A DNA stretch of 64,000 bases from Meiothermus sp. (GCF_026004055.1 NZ_BPIJ01000001.1:310001-374000); one strand, 5' to 3'; counted from the stretch's first letter, positions 50,919 through 64,000 are shown. Numbers and translations are program-made. Notes: a model not told the origin generated them from the letters alone.

Positions 50919-51395
50919 ATGCTGAACCCCGGCGATCCCGCACCAAACTTTAGCCTGCCCGACCAAGAAGGTCATCTGCACACCCTCGAGGGCTACCGGG
51001 GGCAGTGGGTGGTGCTTTACTTCTATCCCAAAGACGATACCCCCGGCTGCACCAAAGAAGCCTGCAACTTCCGCGACGAAAAGAGCCGCTTAGAAGAGCT
51101 AGGTGCGGTGGTGCTAGGGGTTTCTGCCGACGACGTAGAGAGCCACGGCAAGTTTCACGGCAAATATAGCCTTAACTTTCCCCTTTTGGCCAACCCAGAA
51201 AAAGACGTCATTCGTGCGTATGGCGCCTGGGGCCGCAAGACCCTGTACGGCAAGGAATATGAGGGGGTGTTCCGCTATACCTACCTGATTGACCCCGAGG
51301 GCAGGGTGGCCAAGGTATGGGATAAGGTCAAACCCGACGAGCACGCCCTCGAGGTGGCCGAAGCCCTGCTCGAGCTGCAAAAGCAAGCGGTGTAA
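50919..51395 (+). CDS. bcp: peroxiredoxin Bcp
   Basis: A 158-residue AhpC/TSA-fold thiol peroxidase. The active site YPKDDTPGCTKEAC contains peroxidatic Cys44 and Cys49, the close spacing typical of the atypical two-Cys Bcp type. It reduces peroxides using thioredoxin. NFRDEKSRLEELGAVVLGVS and SLNFPLLANPEKDVIRAYG are also typical. Confidence 0.94.
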   Translation: MLNPGDPAPNFSLPDQEGHLHTLEGYRGQWVVLYFYPKDDTPGCTKEACNFRDEKSRLEELGAVVLGVSADDVESHGKFHGKYSLNFPLLANPEKDVIRAYGAWGRKTLYGKEYEGVFRYTYLIDPEGRVAKVWDKVKPDEHALEVAEALLELQKQAV

Positions 51396-51466
51396 AGCAA
51401 AGGCAACCCTGAACAGCTAACGAGCGATTGGCCAAGTCGCTGGCCCAAATTCGGTAAGCTGATTAA

Positions 51467-52180
<714 letters not shown>

Positions 52181-52189
52181 TTGGGATGC

Positions 52190-52219
52190 TTGTCAAAGCT
52201 GGGTTTGCACGAATAAAAT
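52190..52219 (+). promoter_or_regulatory. metG promoter
   Basis: TTGTCA (52190-52195), 18-nt spacer, TAAAAT (52214-52219). TAAAAT ends 7 nt before the GTG of the candidate leader peptide, leaving a ~155-nt leader before metG. Confidence 0.65.
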
Positions 52220-52226
52220 AGCCTTT

Positions 52227-52274
52227 GTGAAAGGGTGCTTTTTCGCGCGAATGCTGCGAATGTCCCGACGATAG
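52227..52274 (+). CDS. candidate leader peptide MKGCFFARMLRMSRR upstream of metG
   Basis: A 15-codon frame starting GTG at 52227, placed as a leaderless start 7 nt after the -10 box, and ending TAG at 52274. It contains two internal Met codons at 52251 and 52260. Its stop codon lies in the left arm of a 7-bp hairpin and is followed by an intrinsic terminator, then metG. Met-codon-dependent attenuation of methionyl-tRNA synthetase is the inference; translation is not proven. Confidence 0.4.
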   Translation: MKGCFFARMLRMSRR

Positions 52275-52320
52275 CAAGCAGCGGGCTATCGGCGGGGCGC
52301 ATTTGCGCCCCGGTTTTTTT
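52269..52320 (+). terminator. hairpin plus intrinsic terminator in the metG leader
   Basis: CGATAGC/GCTATCG (52269-52291) forms a 7-bp stem. Directly after it CGGGGCGC/GCGCCCCG (52293-52312) forms an 8-bp G/C stem with an ATTT loop, followed by eight T. The terminator lies 62 nt before the metG GTG and after the metG promoter. It could also end readthrough from rpiA. Confidence 0.8.
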
Positions 52321-52349
52321 CCAAGCGCTCCAGTTCTGCCATTCCCTGA

Positions 52350-54284
<1,935 letters not shown>

Positions 54285-54349
54285 CAGAGCCGGTAGCCAG
54301 CGTGGTTTTGAGACCTCCGTTATAGGTAAGGCCTGCTCCAAGGCCTTAC

Positions 54350-54626
54350 AGCGCTCTTCACAGACCTGGCCGCCCACGAAAACGAGAAGGGACAAGCAGA
54401 CGTGCCTCACCGAGGTGAGGCACGCTTGTCTGCGTTGCGTCTGGGCCAGGTTAGCCACGTTGTGGCTATGGCATAAGCCATTCCCTGGCAGACGCATGTT
54501 ACGCACTGGGGCGTGGGCTGGGCCCGGCCCACGGGTGCTTGGGTTTCGAGTTTCCCGGCGGCCACTGTTCTGTCCTGGACAAAAGATTCTTAGCCCCCGA
54601 TGGCTCGATATTTGTGAAGAGCGCTC
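54350..54626 (+). mobile_element. family D element with intact terminal repeats (about 277 bp)
   Basis: Left AGCGCTCTTCACAGA and right TTTGTGAAGAGCGCTC are inverted repeats of 13 or more bp, flanked by TTA and TAA, so a TA target is possible. Relative to the copy at 48503 it carries an extra block of about 50 bp around a long hairpin (54391-54430, GACAAGC..GTGCCTCACC and its complement). Confidence 0.75.
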
Positions 54627-54629
54627 TAA

Positions 54630-54969
54630 GTGGTCTGGTAACAAAATACGCAGTATGGGGTTTAGCCTTCAGAACGCGCCGTGTCTCGTAAACCTGGGCC
54701 TTCGGTGCCTTGCCTGTACGGTCATGCAAAAAGCACCCCACCCCGCTTCGCCCCTTTCCTCCCCTACTGCGTAGGGGAGGCCAGGTGGGGTGGCTGACCT
54801 GGCCCTTCACGCAGCGGATTGGGGGCCTTGCCTGATACCCTCCCCCACCCTCCCTACGCGGTAGGGAGGGCGTTTTTAGGCCATCTCGGGGGCCGAAGTG
54901 GGATGGAATCTCTACAACGATGTATTCGGGGTGCGGTACAAAACTTCGGAAATTTAGTTACCAGACCAT
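54630..54969 (+). mobile_element. family B element, copy 3 (340 bp)
   Basis: Third 340-bp copy, same orientation as copy 2, ends GTGGTCTGGTAAC and GTTACCAGACCAT. It abuts the family D element on the left and a family A fragment on the right. Confidence 0.85.
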
Positions 54970-54972
54970 TTA

Positions 54973-55046
54973 GTGGCCCGGTAACAAAGGTTGTGACCCC
55001 ACTTTTTCCGTCATTGTGAGTATCCGCAGGATGCGAAGCAATCCAG
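54973..55046 (+). repeat. left part of a family A element, cut by a family C element
   Basis: GTGGCCCGGTAAC, then the A-family left arm TCATTGTGAGTATCCGCAGG and GCGAAGCAATCCAG; the right half is missing and a family C element follows at the same base (after CCAG) at which it is nested in copy 1. Confidence 0.7.
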
Positions 55047-55139
55047 AGCGGTTCCCACGAATAGTCCCTATGGCGGTTTTTGCTGTAGGGACTACAATAC
55101 GAGTCACCGCGAGGGCCCTTTGGGTGGGAACGCGATGAG
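55047..55139 (+). repeat. family C repeat, copy next to tsaB
   Basis: An 89-bp copy (55047-55135), AGCGGTTCCCACGAATAG ... GGTGGGAACGCGA, followed by TGAG. Left flank is CCAG, so the target duplication is not intact. It lies about 40 nt before tsaB. Confidence 0.75.
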
Positions 55140-55163
55140 TCCTCACGCTTCTCGGCTCATTGC

Positions 55164-55169
55164 TATACT
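55164..55169 (+). promoter_or_regulatory. -10 box of tsaB (leaderless)
   Basis: TATACT ends 6 nt before a GTG at 55176. Confidence 0.5.
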
Positions 55170-55175
55170 TCTTTG

Positions 55176-55706
55176 GTGCTGGTACTTGCCTTGGACACTG
55201 CGACCCCCTATTTGGTGCTGGGCCTTCCCCAGGCCGAGCGGTCTATCCGCTTGGGACGCCGCCACGCCGAGGCGCTTTGGGCAGAGCTCGAGGCTTTCTT
55301 GCGCCAAGCTGGGGTTGGGCTGCGCGACCTTGAGGGCATTGCAGTGGGGCGTGGGCCGGGCTCTTATACCGGGCTCCGGGTGGGCATTGCGGCCGGGCTG
55401 GGGCTGGCCCGAGGGCTGGGGGTGCGGGTTGTCGGGGTCGATACGCTCGAGGCCACCGCGATGCGTTACCGGGGCCAGGTTACCGTGGCCCATAGCACGC
55501 GCAACGGACTTTGTTATACCGCTAGTTATCAAGTGGAAGCCGATCATGCTACCCTTCTGCAAGCCCCGCAGCGCAGCCGACTCAATGCCTTACAGCCTGC
55601 CGGACTGCTTACGCTGGACGAGCCGCCCTCCGGTAAAGGCCTGACCCGACTGGGTATCCGCGCATTGCAATCCGGCCTTACACAGATTGAACCGCTGTAT
55701 CTATGA
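55176..55706 (+). CDS. tsaB: TsaB, tRNA threonylcarbamoyladenosine synthesis protein
   Basis: A 176-residue ASKHA-fold protein that helps TsaD transfer the threonylcarbamoyl group to A37 of ANN-decoding tRNAs. LVLALDTATPYLVLGL, IAVGRGPGSYTGLRVGIAAGLGLARGLG and DTLEATAM are diagnostic. The GTG at 55176 is preferred because of the -10 spacing; a TTG at 55173 is in frame one codon earlier. Its stop overlaps the start of the next gene (ATGA). Confidence 0.92.
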   Translation: MLVLALDTATPYLVLGLPQAERSIRLGRRHAEALWAELEAFLRQAGVGLRDLEGIAVGRGPGSYTGLRVGIAAGLGLARGLGVRVVGVDTLEATAMRYRGQVTVAHSTRNGLCYTASYQVEADHATLLQAPQRSRLNALQPAGLLTLDEPPSGKGLTRLGIRALQSGLTQIEPLYL

Positions 55707-56806
55707 CCCTCGAGGAATACCACTCCCTACGCAAGACCCCTGTCCCCGGGGGCTATCTGTATGTCAAGGCCGGCGCCAGGGGCCTATCCGACCCGGCCTA
55801 CGAACTGCTCGCGCGATACCTCGAGCCCCACGGTCAGAGCGCCCTCGATCTCAACCCGGGTATCGGGCGGGTCACCTATACCCTGCGCCAGCACGGGCTT
55901 CTGACCCAGGCGATTGAAACCTCGAGGGCCTCCTTGCGCTCTTTAGAAGCCAGCTTTGGTCCATCGGTAGCCGTAAGAGGGCTACCCTGGGAGACCCAGC
56001 CCGACTCGGCCGATTTGGTAGCCCTGGTGCTGCCGGCCAACCGTGGCACCCGGTATGTGGAGCTGTCGCTGCTGGGCGCAGCTTTAGCCTTGCGCAAGGG
56101 CGGCCGACTCTGGATTGCCGGTAGCAAGGATAAAGGCTTTGAGCACTATTTCAGACTGGCCCAGGAATGGCTGGGCTTTGGCCTGCTGGTCAAACGCCAG
56201 GGGGCTTTGCGAGTGGCCGTACTAGAAAAAGAAAGACCGGCCCCAGGCTTGCCGCCGGTGTGGCATTCTTTTGACTGGGAGTTTGCGGGCCACAGTATGA
56301 TTTTTGCATATCTGCCAGGGGTTTTTTCGGCGGGGCATATAGATCCTGGCAGCGCCTTGCTGTTACGTGAACTGTTCGAATCAAGTGATCCGCTCGGGCA
56401 TGTGCTGGATATCGGTGGGGGCTATGGCGCCCTGAGCCGCCCTTTGGTAGGTCGGGCCCAGAGCCTAACCCTGCTCGAGGACGACTGGCCCAGCGTGCTC
56501 TCGGCCCGGCGCAACCTGGGCGAAAAAGCCACGGTACTGCACTCCGACGTGGACGAGGCCTTGACACCGGGCCAAACATTTACTACCATTGTTTCGAACC
56601 CCCCGTTCCACGTGGGGGGCCTTGTCGTGTTAGAAACCGCCGCCGCGTTTGTAGAAGCCGCCTACGCCCGCCTGGAGAGGGGCGGGAAATTTTATCTTGT
56701 GGCAAACCGTTTCCTCCCCTACGAGCCCTTGCTCGAGGCCCGCTTTGCCACCGTGCGTACCCTGGCTGTGGATAGCCACAAAGTGCTGTTGGCCCGCAAG
56801 ACCTAA
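55703..56806 (+). CDS. class I SAM-dependent methyltransferase, RsmC-like
   Basis: A 367-residue protein with two methyltransferase-like halves. The C-terminal half has the SAM motif LDIGGGYGALSRPL and the catalytic NPPFH motif (IVSNPPFHVGG), typical of RsmC-type guanine-N2 methyltransferases of 16S rRNA G1207. The N-terminal half is a degenerate copy (ALDLNPGIGRVTYTLR). RlmG is a close alternative. Translationally coupled to tsaB. Confidence 0.85.
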   Translation: MTLEEYHSLRKTPVPGGYLYVKAGARGLSDPAYELLARYLEPHGQSALDLNPGIGRVTYTLRQHGLLTQAIETSRASLRSLEASFGPSVAVRGLPWETQPDSADLVALVLPANRGTRYVELSLLGAALALRKGGRLWIAGSKDKGFEHYFRLAQEWLGFGLLVKRQGALRVAVLEKERPAPGLPPVWHSFDWEFAGHSMIFAYLPGVFSAGHIDPGSALLLRELFESSDPLGHVLDIGGGYGALSRPLVGRAQSLTLLEDDWPSVLSARRNLGEKATVLHSDVDEALTPGQTFTTIVSNPPFHVGGLVVLETAAAFVEAAYARLERGGKFYLVANRFLPYEPLLEARFATVRTLAVDSHKVLLARKT

Positions 56807-56863
56807 CATCCGTAGTACCGGCATCGTCGGGGGCCTTGCGCCCTCCACTGGGAGGTGAACTGC

Positions 56864-58849
<1,986 letters not shown>

Positions 58850-58865
58850 TCTGCTGTTCGAGACG

Positions 58866-58963
58866 TGAGAGCGGTTCCCACGAATAGTCCCTATGGCGGT
58901 TTTTGCTGTAGGGACTACAATACGAGCCACCGCGAGGGCCCTTTGGGTGGGAACCGCGATGAG
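58866..58963 (+). repeat. family C repeat with TGAG target duplication
   Basis: A 90-bp element (58870-58959), AGCGGTTCCCACGAATAG ... GGTGGGAACCGCGA, with TGAG at 58866-58869 and 58960-58963. Nearly identical to the copy at 55047 and the best-preserved one. Confidence 0.85.
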
Positions 58964-59019
58964 AGCGGTGTTGGGCTGCTCTCACATTTTTGCTTTAGGC
59001 TATGGCCTCGAGGTGACGT

Positions 59020-59697
59020 GTGAAACTTTACCTGCTCGTCGGAATCGCAGCGCTGGGCCTCTTGAGCGGCTGCTCGAGCACCCCCCAGGCCAAACTTCAG
59101 GCCTCCATCGGTACCTACAATGCCGCTACCACAGGCAGAGCCTACATTCTGGTGCTGCGGCCCCAACAACAGCCCAATAGCTTTAGCGTGAGCGTGAGCG
59201 GGCCAGGTGGCTACAGCGAGACCCTAACCCTGCAAAGCGCTTCGGCCCGCACCCCCTCGGGGGTTTGGTGGGAGATTGGGTGGGATGCCTCCAAAACCCT
59301 CACGAGCGGCACCTATACGTTTTCGGCCACCATTGACGGGCAAACCGAACAAGTTAGCCTGAGCGTGGATGCCAGCGCCACCCTCGCCAAGCCCACCGTG
59401 ACCATTGGCAGCAACCCCACCACCAAAAATGTATCGGCCTCCTGGACGGCCAGCCCAGGGGCCCCCGCCTACCTGGTGCGCCTGGTAAACCGTACCACCA
59501 GTACCGTGGTGGCCCGCAACATCATCGCGGCCCTCAGCACCAGCTTCAGCAACCTGAACCTAAACACTTCCGATTCCTATGTGGTGGAGGTCTATCCGGC
59601 CAGCAGCAACATCAGCACCGACCCCCCCATTGTGCCGGGCCAGTTCAACATGGCCCTGGGAGAGAGTGCACCTTTTACCGTGAACCCTGCACCGTAG
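59020..59697 (+). CDS. lipoprotein with fibronectin-type-III-like C-terminal domain
   Basis: A 225-residue protein with a lipobox (LLSGCSS, Cys18) after a hydrophobic signal, so it should be lipid-anchored outside the cytoplasm. The mature protein is Ser/Thr-rich and all-beta; the C-terminal half (VSASWTASPGAPAYLVRLVN ... SYVVEVYPASS) reads like an FN3 domain. No enzymatic motif. GTG start with GAGGTGA upstream. Function unknown. Confidence 0.75.
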   Translation: MKLYLLVGIAALGLLSGCSSTPQAKLQASIGTYNAATTGRAYILVLRPQQQPNSFSVSVSGPGGYSETLTLQSASARTPSGVWWEIGWDASKTLTSGTYTFSATIDGQTEQVSLSVDASATLAKPTVTIGSNPTTKNVSASWTASPGAPAYLVRLVNRTTSTVVARNIIAALSTSFSNLNLNTSDSYVVEVYPASSNISTDPPIVPGQFNMALGESAPFTVNPAP

Positions 59698-59765
59698 TGG
59701 GGGTTCCCCTGGTGTTTTGCGTTCGACTTTGAGCCGCCGGCCTTGCAAAAGTAGGTGATCGAGTT

Positions 59766-60029
59766 GTGGATGACATCAATGTTCGGGTTCAAACCTACCT
59801 GCAAATCTACGACCCCCTGGGTATGGGCGAGCTGGTGCCGCCGGAGCAGCTCTACGGGCCGGTGGTGGCTGAAATCGTGCAGAAAATTGCGGCGGTTCAG
59901 ACTGCCCAGGAAGCTGCCGAGGCCGTTCACAGGGTCTTGTACCTGACCTACGGCAACCAGGCCGGACACCTGCGCAACTACGCCGACCTGGGCCGGGACT
60001 TGTTCAAACTGGTGCGTCCAGGTTCTTGA
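59766..60029 (+). CDS. small conserved-looking hypothetical protein
   Basis: An 87-residue soluble protein (MDDINVRVQTYLQIYDPLGM), helical in character, with segments VVAEIVQKIAAVQTAQEAAE and HLRNYADLGRDLF. I do not recognise it. It lies just before sufE on the same strand. GTG start with GATCGAG upstream. Confidence 0.55.
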   Translation: MDDINVRVQTYLQIYDPLGMGELVPPEQLYGPVVAEIVQKIAAVQTAQEAAEAVHRVLYLTYGNQAGHLRNYADLGRDLFKLVRPGS

Positions 60030-60075
60030 CCACCGTACCGTGCACAAAACCCTAGACCCTTTCCTCTTCGCCCCG

Positions 60076-60081
60076 TACGCT
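60076..60081 (+). promoter_or_regulatory. -10 box of sufE (leaderless)
   Basis: TACGCT ends 7 nt before the ATG at 60089. Confidence 0.4.
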
Positions 60082-60088
60082 GTTGTCT

Positions 60089-60517
60089 ATGGAAGAACGT
60101 TTGGCCTCGTTGCCCCCCAAACTCCAGCGTGTCGTACAGACGCTGGGCAGTGCGCCCAAGGTCATCAAGACCGAGATGCTGCTCGAGTTCGCCAAGAAGA
60201 TGCCCCCTCTGCCCGAAGGAATGCAGGGCAAGCTCGAGCAAGTCCACGAGTGCACCACACCCTTTTTCGTCCACGCCGAGCTGCAAGAAGGCAAGGTGCA
60301 CCTCTTCTTCGATGCCCCCAAGGAAGCCCCCACGGTGCGGGCCTTTGCCGGACTGCTGGCCGAGGGGCTCGAGGACGAAAGCCCCGAAGCTGTGCTGGGT
60401 GTGCCGGAGGACTTTTATACCCTGGCCCGGCTCGAGGAAATCATCACTCCCTTGCGGTTGCGCGGCTTGCAAGCCGTACTGACCCGCATCAAGCGGCAGG
60501 TGCGCGAAGCGCTGTGA
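60089..60517 (+). CDS. sufE: SufE-like sulfur acceptor
   Basis: A 142-residue SufE-family protein, which takes persulfide sulfur from a cysteine desulfurase (SufS type) for Fe-S cluster assembly. The acceptor Cys55 lies in VHECTTPFFVHAEL. The sequence KVHLFFDAPKEAPTVRAFAGLL is typical. No sufS is adjacent; the desulfurase at 32.3 kb is the only candidate in the window. Confidence 0.9.
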   Translation: MEERLASLPPKLQRVVQTLGSAPKVIKTEMLLEFAKKMPPLPEGMQGKLEQVHECTTPFFVHAELQEGKVHLFFDAPKEAPTVRAFAGLLAEGLEDESPEAVLGVPEDFYTLARLEEIITPLRLRGLQAVLTRIKRQVREAL

Positions 60518-60524
60518 GCACGGG

Positions 60525-62567
60525 CTACAGCCCCTCTGGCCTGCGTGCCACCAGGGTCAGGATGTCGTAGAGGGCCACGGTTTTGCCCTCCTGGTTGGTA
60601 ATTTCCACTGCCCAGGTCACCACGCCGGTGGGTCGCTCGCCGGGCTTGGGGTCTTTGGCCGTTTTAGACTTGACCGTGAGGCGGGCCTGGATGGTATCGC
60701 CGATCCCCACCGGCTCGATAAAGCGCAGGTTTTCCAAGCCGTAGTTGGCCAGCACCGGCCCGGGGGCCGGGCTTACGAACAAACCCGCCGCCGCCGAGAT
60801 TAGGAAGTAGCCGTGGGCTACCCGCTTGCCAAAGATAGAGTCTTTGGCACCGATCTCGTCCACGTGGGCGTAGAAGTAGTCGCCCGTCACGTTGGCGAAG
60901 TTTACGATGTCGGCCTCGGTCACGGTGCGGCGGTGGGTCAGGAGGCTTTCGCCAATCTCCAACTCTTCGAAGTACTTGCGGAAAGGGTGTATCGCATCTT
61001 CTTTGAGCCGGGCTCCACGCACGTACGCTTGGGAGAGCACCATCAAGGTGGTGGGGTCGGCCTGCACGGCACAGCGCTGCATGTAGTGTTTGATGCCGCG
61101 CACCCCCCCTAGCTCCTCGCCCGCCCCGGCCCTGCCGGGCCCCCCGTGCAGCAACAGGGGTAAAGGCGAGCCGTGGCCGGTGGACTCTTTGGCGTTTTCG
61201 CGGTTCAGAATCAGCATTCTGCCGTGGTGGGTGGCGAGTCCGAAGAACAGGGTGCGGGCTTCTTCGGGCTGGTAGGTCACCACGCTCCCTACCAGGCTTC
61301 CGCGGCCTCGGCGGGCCAGGGCGATGGCCTCGTCCAGGCTTTCGTAGGGCATCAGGGTGGCCACCGGGCCAAAGGGCTCGAGGTCGTGGGCGGCGGAGTC
61401 CCAGGGTTTGGCGCTATAAAGCAGGGTGGGGGGCATGAAGCCGCCCTTTTCAAAGTCGCCGCCCAGCAGCGCGCTCGAGCCCTCCCAGGCCACCTCACAG
61501 CCGCGGGCTTTGAGTTCTTCGACCACAGCCCGCACATCGGCCCGCTGACCGGCCCCCACCAGCGGCCCCATGCGCACATCCTCGCGGCTGGGGTCGCCCA
61601 GGGTGGTCTGAGACAGCTCTTGTTTGAGGGCCTCGAGCACCGCCTCGGTCTTCTCGCGGGGCACGATAACCCGCCTTATGGCGGTGCACTTCTGCCCGGC
61701 CTTGACGGTCATCTCACGGGCCACTTCTTTCACAAATAGCCCAAACTCGGGGTCGCCCGGCTCCACCGACTGACCCAGAATGGCGCAGTTGAGGCTGTCG
61801 GCCTCCATATTGAAGGGCACCGAGTGGGCAATCAGGCTAGGGTGGGTCTTGAGCTTGCGTCCGGTGGCCGCCGAGCCGGTAAAGGTCACGCTGTCCTGCT
61901 CGTTCAGGTGCTCAAACAGGTCGCCAATCCCGCCGCAGACCAGCTGAACCGCTCCCTCGGGGAGGATGTTGGCCTCGATCATGGCCCTGAATACCGCCTC
62001 GGTCAGGTAGGCGGTCTGGGTGGCCGGTTTGACGATGGCCGGTACGCCCGCGATGAGCCCCGGTGCGAGTTTTTCCAGCATCCCCCAGACCGGGAAGTTG
62101 TAGGCGTTGATGTGCACCGCCACCCCTTCCTTGGGCACCAGGAGGTGCCGGCCCAGGAAGGTGCCCCCTTTGGAGAGGCTAAGGGGGTCGTCCTCCACCA
62201 AAAAGCGCTCGTTGGGGAGTTCGCGCCGGGCTAGGGAGGCGTAGCTGAAAAAGGTGCCGATGCCCCCGTCGATGTCGAACCAGCTATCGTAGCGGGTGGC
62301 GCCGGTCTTGTAGGATAGGGCGTAGAAGGTCTCTTTGCGCTCCAGTAGGTGCTGGGCCAGCGCCCGCAGCATGGCCGCTCGTTCGTGGAAGGTGTAGCGC
62401 CTGAGGTTTGGGCCGCCCACGTTACGGGCGTACTCGACCATGGCCTTGAAGTCGAGCCCTTCACTGCTGACCTGGGCCACCGGTTCTCCATAGACGGCGT
62501 CCCGTACCAGGGTTCCTTCGGCGGGGCTCTGGTACCAGGCCCCGGCGGCATAGCTACTTATTTTCAT
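60525..62567 (-). CDS. paaZ: PaaZ, bifunctional aldehyde dehydrogenase / enoyl-CoA hydratase-type protein
   Basis: A 680-residue fusion. Residues 1-520 are an aldehyde dehydrogenase (catalytic Cys in [30 protein letters not shown]). Residues ~540-680 are a MaoC hot-dog domain ([33 protein letters not shown]). In phenylacetate degradation PaaZ opens the oxepin-CoA ring and oxidises the aldehyde. No other paa genes are visible in the window. The start at 62567 follows a -10 box TAGAAT by 7 nt. Confidence 0.92.
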   Translation of the reverse strand: MKISSYAAGAWYQSPAEGTLVRDAVYGEPVAQVSSEGLDFKAMVEYARNVGGPNLRRYTFHERAAMLRALAQHLLERKETFYALSYKTGATRYDSWFDIDGGIGTFFSYASLARRELPNERFLVEDDPLSLSKGGTFLGRHLLVPKEGVAVHINAYNFPVWGMLEKLAPGLIAGVPAIVKPATQTAYLTEAVFRAMIEANILPEGAVQLVCGGIGDLFEHLNEQDSVTFTGSAATGRKLKTHPSLIAHSVPFNMEADSLNCAILGQSVEPGDPEFGLFVKEVAREMTVKAGQKCTAIRRVIVPREKTEAVLEALKQELSQTTLGDPSREDVRMGPLVGAGQRADVRAVVEELKARGCEVAWEGSSALLGGDFEKGGFMPPTLLYSAKPWDSAAHDLEPFGPVATLMPYESLDEAIALARRGRGSLVGSVVTYQPEEARTLFFGLATHHGRMLILNRENAKESTGHGSPLPLLLHGGPGRAGAGEELGGVRGIKHYMQRCAVQADPTTLMVLSQAYVRGARLKEDAIHPFRKYFEELEIGESLLTHRRTVTEADIVNFANVTGDYFYAHVDEIGAKDSIFGKRVAHGYFLISAAAGLFVSPAPGPVLANYGLENLRFIEPVGIGDTIQARLTVKSKTAKDPKPGERPTGVVTWAVEITNQEGKTVALYDILTLVARRPEGL

Positions 62568-62574
62568 GTCAGGT

Positions 62575-62593
62575 ATTCTAACAAACGCTTGTT
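62575..62593 (-). promoter_or_regulatory. paaZ -10 box with overlapping palindrome
   Basis: On the minus strand TAGAAT (62580-62575) is followed 7 nt later by the ATG. Touching it is AACAA-N4-TTGTT (62593-62580, AACAAGCGTTTGTT), a candidate operator. TetR-family PaaR regulates paa genes in Thermus; this site could be for such a repressor. Confidence 0.5.
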
Positions 62594-62799
62594 TGTGTCT
62601 GGGCAAGTGGCGCGTGACCTGTGGCTTGTGGTGTCGTAGGGGTGTATATCGTTTGCCAGGGCTGGGGGCTGATCCCCTTTAGAACTGCAACAGGGCATGG
62701 GCTCCACAGCAAGGCTATTCTTGTAGCATATTTGCTTGCCTACCTCCCACTGCCAACCCCCACCTCGTGCGTCGCCGAAAGTTTGGTTAGAAGGTGGTA

Positions 62800-63798
62800 T
62801 TAGTGGGTCAGTACCTTTTGCACCGCCTCCAGCACCCGCCTGGCATCGGGGCGGTAGTAGTTTTCCACCGCGCTAAAAGGGGGATAAGGAGCATCCCAGC
62901 CGGCCACCCGCACGATGGGGGCCTGTAGATAGTCCAGGGCCTCCTCGGCGATGCGGGCGGCCACCTCGGCCCCGAAGCCGCCGGTGCGCATGGCCTCGTA
63001 GACCACCACCGCGCGGCCAGTTTTCTGCACCGAGGCGAAGATGGTCTCGGTATCCAGGGGTACGAGGGTCTCGAGATCCACCACCTCCAGCTCCACCCCT
63101 TCCCGCGCGGCCACCTCGGCGGCCTTCTGGCAGACCTCCACCATGCCGCCGTAGCAGAAGAGGCTGGCCGCGTCCCCCTCCCGCACCACTCGAGCCCGGC
63201 CCAAAGGCAGGGTGTAATAGCCCTCGGGCACCTCGGCCTTTACCCCCCGGTAGAGCTTGATGGCCTCCAGGAAGAAGACCGGGTCGGGGTCTTCGATGGC
63301 CGCGAGCAATAGCCCCTTGGCCCGCTCGGGGGAGGAGGGAATCACCACCTTTACTCCCGGCACATGGGCCAGGATGGCCTCGGGGCTATCGGCGTGTTGC
63401 TCGGGGGTCTTGACCCCTCCGCCGTAGGGGGCCCGGATGACCATGGGGATGCTGAAGCGGCCCCGAGTGCGGTGGCGCATCCGGCCCAAGTGCGAGAGAA
63501 TCTGGTCGAGCGCGGGGTAGAGGAACCCCGCGAACTGAATCTCGGCCACCGGCCGCAGCCCGGCCATGGCCAGCCCAATCCCAAAGCCCACAATGCCCGA
63601 CTCGGCCAGGGGGGTGTCGAAAACCCTCTGCTCGCCGTATTTTTGCTGCAAGCCATCGGAGGCCCGGAAGACCCCGCCCATAACGCCCACATCCTCCCCG
63701 AAGAGCACCACCCTGGGGTCGCGCTCCAGGGCTAGGTCGAGGGCCTCATTGATGGCCTGTACATTGTTCAGAACCCGGGTCTGGCGTTCGGCGATCAT
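62800..63798 (-). CDS. 2-oxoacid dehydrogenase E1 component, beta subunit
   Basis: A 332-residue TPP-dependent E1-beta of a pyruvate or branched-chain 2-oxoacid dehydrogenase. [49 protein letters not shown] and [17 protein letters not shown] are typical. It pairs with the alpha subunit upstream, its ATG overlapping that stop. The longer open frame extending to 63972 runs into the alpha gene and is not coding. Substrate cannot be fixed without the E2 gene. Confidence 0.92.
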   Translation of the reverse strand: MIAERQTRVLNNVQAINEALDLALERDPRVVLFGEDVGVMGGVFRASDGLQQKYGEQRVFDTPLAESGIVGFGIGLAMAGLRPVAEIQFAGFLYPALDQILSHLGRMRHRTRGRFSIPMVIRAPYGGGVKTPEQHADSPEAILAHVPGVKVVIPSSPERAKGLLLAAIEDPDPVFFLEAIKLYRGVKAEVPEGYYTLPLGRARVVREGDAASLFCYGGMVEVCQKAAEVAAREGVELEVVDLETLVPLDTETIFASVQKTGRAVVVYEAMRTGGFGAEVAARIAEEALDYLQAPIVRVAGWDAPYPPFSAVENYYRPDARRVLEAVQKVLTH

Positions 63799-64000
63799 AC
63801 TTCCCCCCGCAAGTAGTTCCAGGCGGCTTTCTGGTCGGGCTGCATCTCGGCGTAGACCTGCTCCACAATCTCCCAGGGTTTGGGCTCTTGGGCTTGGTCG
63901 GCCTCTTCCACGGCGGCCAGGAACTCGCCCTCGAGGGCCTCGGTGAGCTCGGCTTCCTGCGCCTCGCTCCAAAGCCCTAGGTGCAGCAAGCAGTTTTTCA
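63795..64000 (-). CDS. 2-oxoacid dehydrogenase E1 component, alpha subunit (C-terminal part, cut by window end)
   Basis: The last ~68 residues of a chain, reading [20 protein letters not shown] and [20 protein letters not shown] before the stop that overlaps the E1-beta start. This is the usual C-terminus of the alpha subunit, with the helical region after the TPP domain. The rest lies beyond 64000. Confidence 0.8.
   Translation of the reverse strand, partial: KNCLLHLGLWSEAQEAELTEALEGEFLAAVEEADQAQEPKPWEIVEQVYAEMQPDQKAAWNYLRGEV

Overview
The window looks like a chromosomal segment of a thermophilic Deinococcota bacterium, most likely Meiothermus or a close Thermaceae relative. The basis is high G+C, near-continuous gene packing, Thermus-like protein sequences (HslUV, MetRS, SigA, NurA/HerA, an E1-like MoeB/TtuC, FbpABC), heavy use of the hexamer CTCGAG, and many genes whose -10 box (TANNNT) sits only 6-8 nt before the start codon, as expected for leaderless mRNAs. 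No species can be proven from sequence alone.

Layout. 1-2.7 kb (minus strand): DUF2461 protein, JAMM/MPN protease, E1-like MoeB/TtuC and the start of a further gene, with a TlpA-type thioredoxin beside them. 2.8-8.5 kb: MFS transporter, MrfA-like DUF1998 helicase, nucleotidyltransferase, MnmE. 8.6-17.9 kb: small membrane protein, HslV-HslU, TPR protein, NurA-HerA, Aat, DUF1028, Nudix hydrolase, gamma carbonic anhydrase. 17.9-22.4 kb: a copper-type operon (His/Cys-rich protein, CopC, CopD, MbnP, MbnH, small secreted protein). 22.6-24.3 kb: a low-G+C Mrr-like nuclease gene, probably acquired. 24.4-27.3 kb: a pair of secreted M16 peptidase-fold proteins. 27.5-34 kb: asd with a candidate threonine attenuator, M20 hydrolase, acyl-CoA ligase, and an Rrf2 regulator with cysteine desulfurase. 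34-38.3 kb: ferric-iron ABC transporter. 38.5-39.5 kb: a decayed-looking peptide/C39-peptidase locus. 39.5-41.1 kb: Zn/Mn-type ABC transporter without a binding protein. 42-64 kb: housekeeping genes (exonuclease, AroH, L31, Tdk, Hsp20, MiaA, ProC, Bcp, RpiA, MetG, TsaB, RsmC, SigA, SufE, PaaZ, and a 2-oxoacid dehydrogenase E1 running off the right edge).

Between the genes of 41-59 kb lie several families of small non-autonomous mobile elements. Family B (340 bp, three copies) and family A (about 205 bp) share a terminal inverted repeat, GTGGTCTGGTAAC, and TA-like flanks with a deletion derivative of an IS630-family element at 27.3 kb that still encodes the last ~60 residues of its transposase. 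Family C (90 bp, terminal repeat GCGGTTCCCAC) has 4-bp target duplications of the form TNAG at three sites, and one copy is nested inside a family A element whose empty counterpart is also in the window. Family D has the terminal repeat AGCGCTCTTCACA.

The most interesting regulatory observations are two candidate leaderless leader peptides upstream of hairpin-terminators: MVWYTTT before asd (three consecutive Thr codons) and a 15-residue peptide with two internal Met codons before metG. Both would couple amino-acid supply to a gene that makes or uses that amino acid. In addition, MetRS and L31 have both lost their usual zinc-knuckle cysteines, and SigA carries an N-terminal extension of more than 200 residues that the Thermus protein lacks. 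I found no rRNA, tRNA or CRISPR array by reading the sequence.
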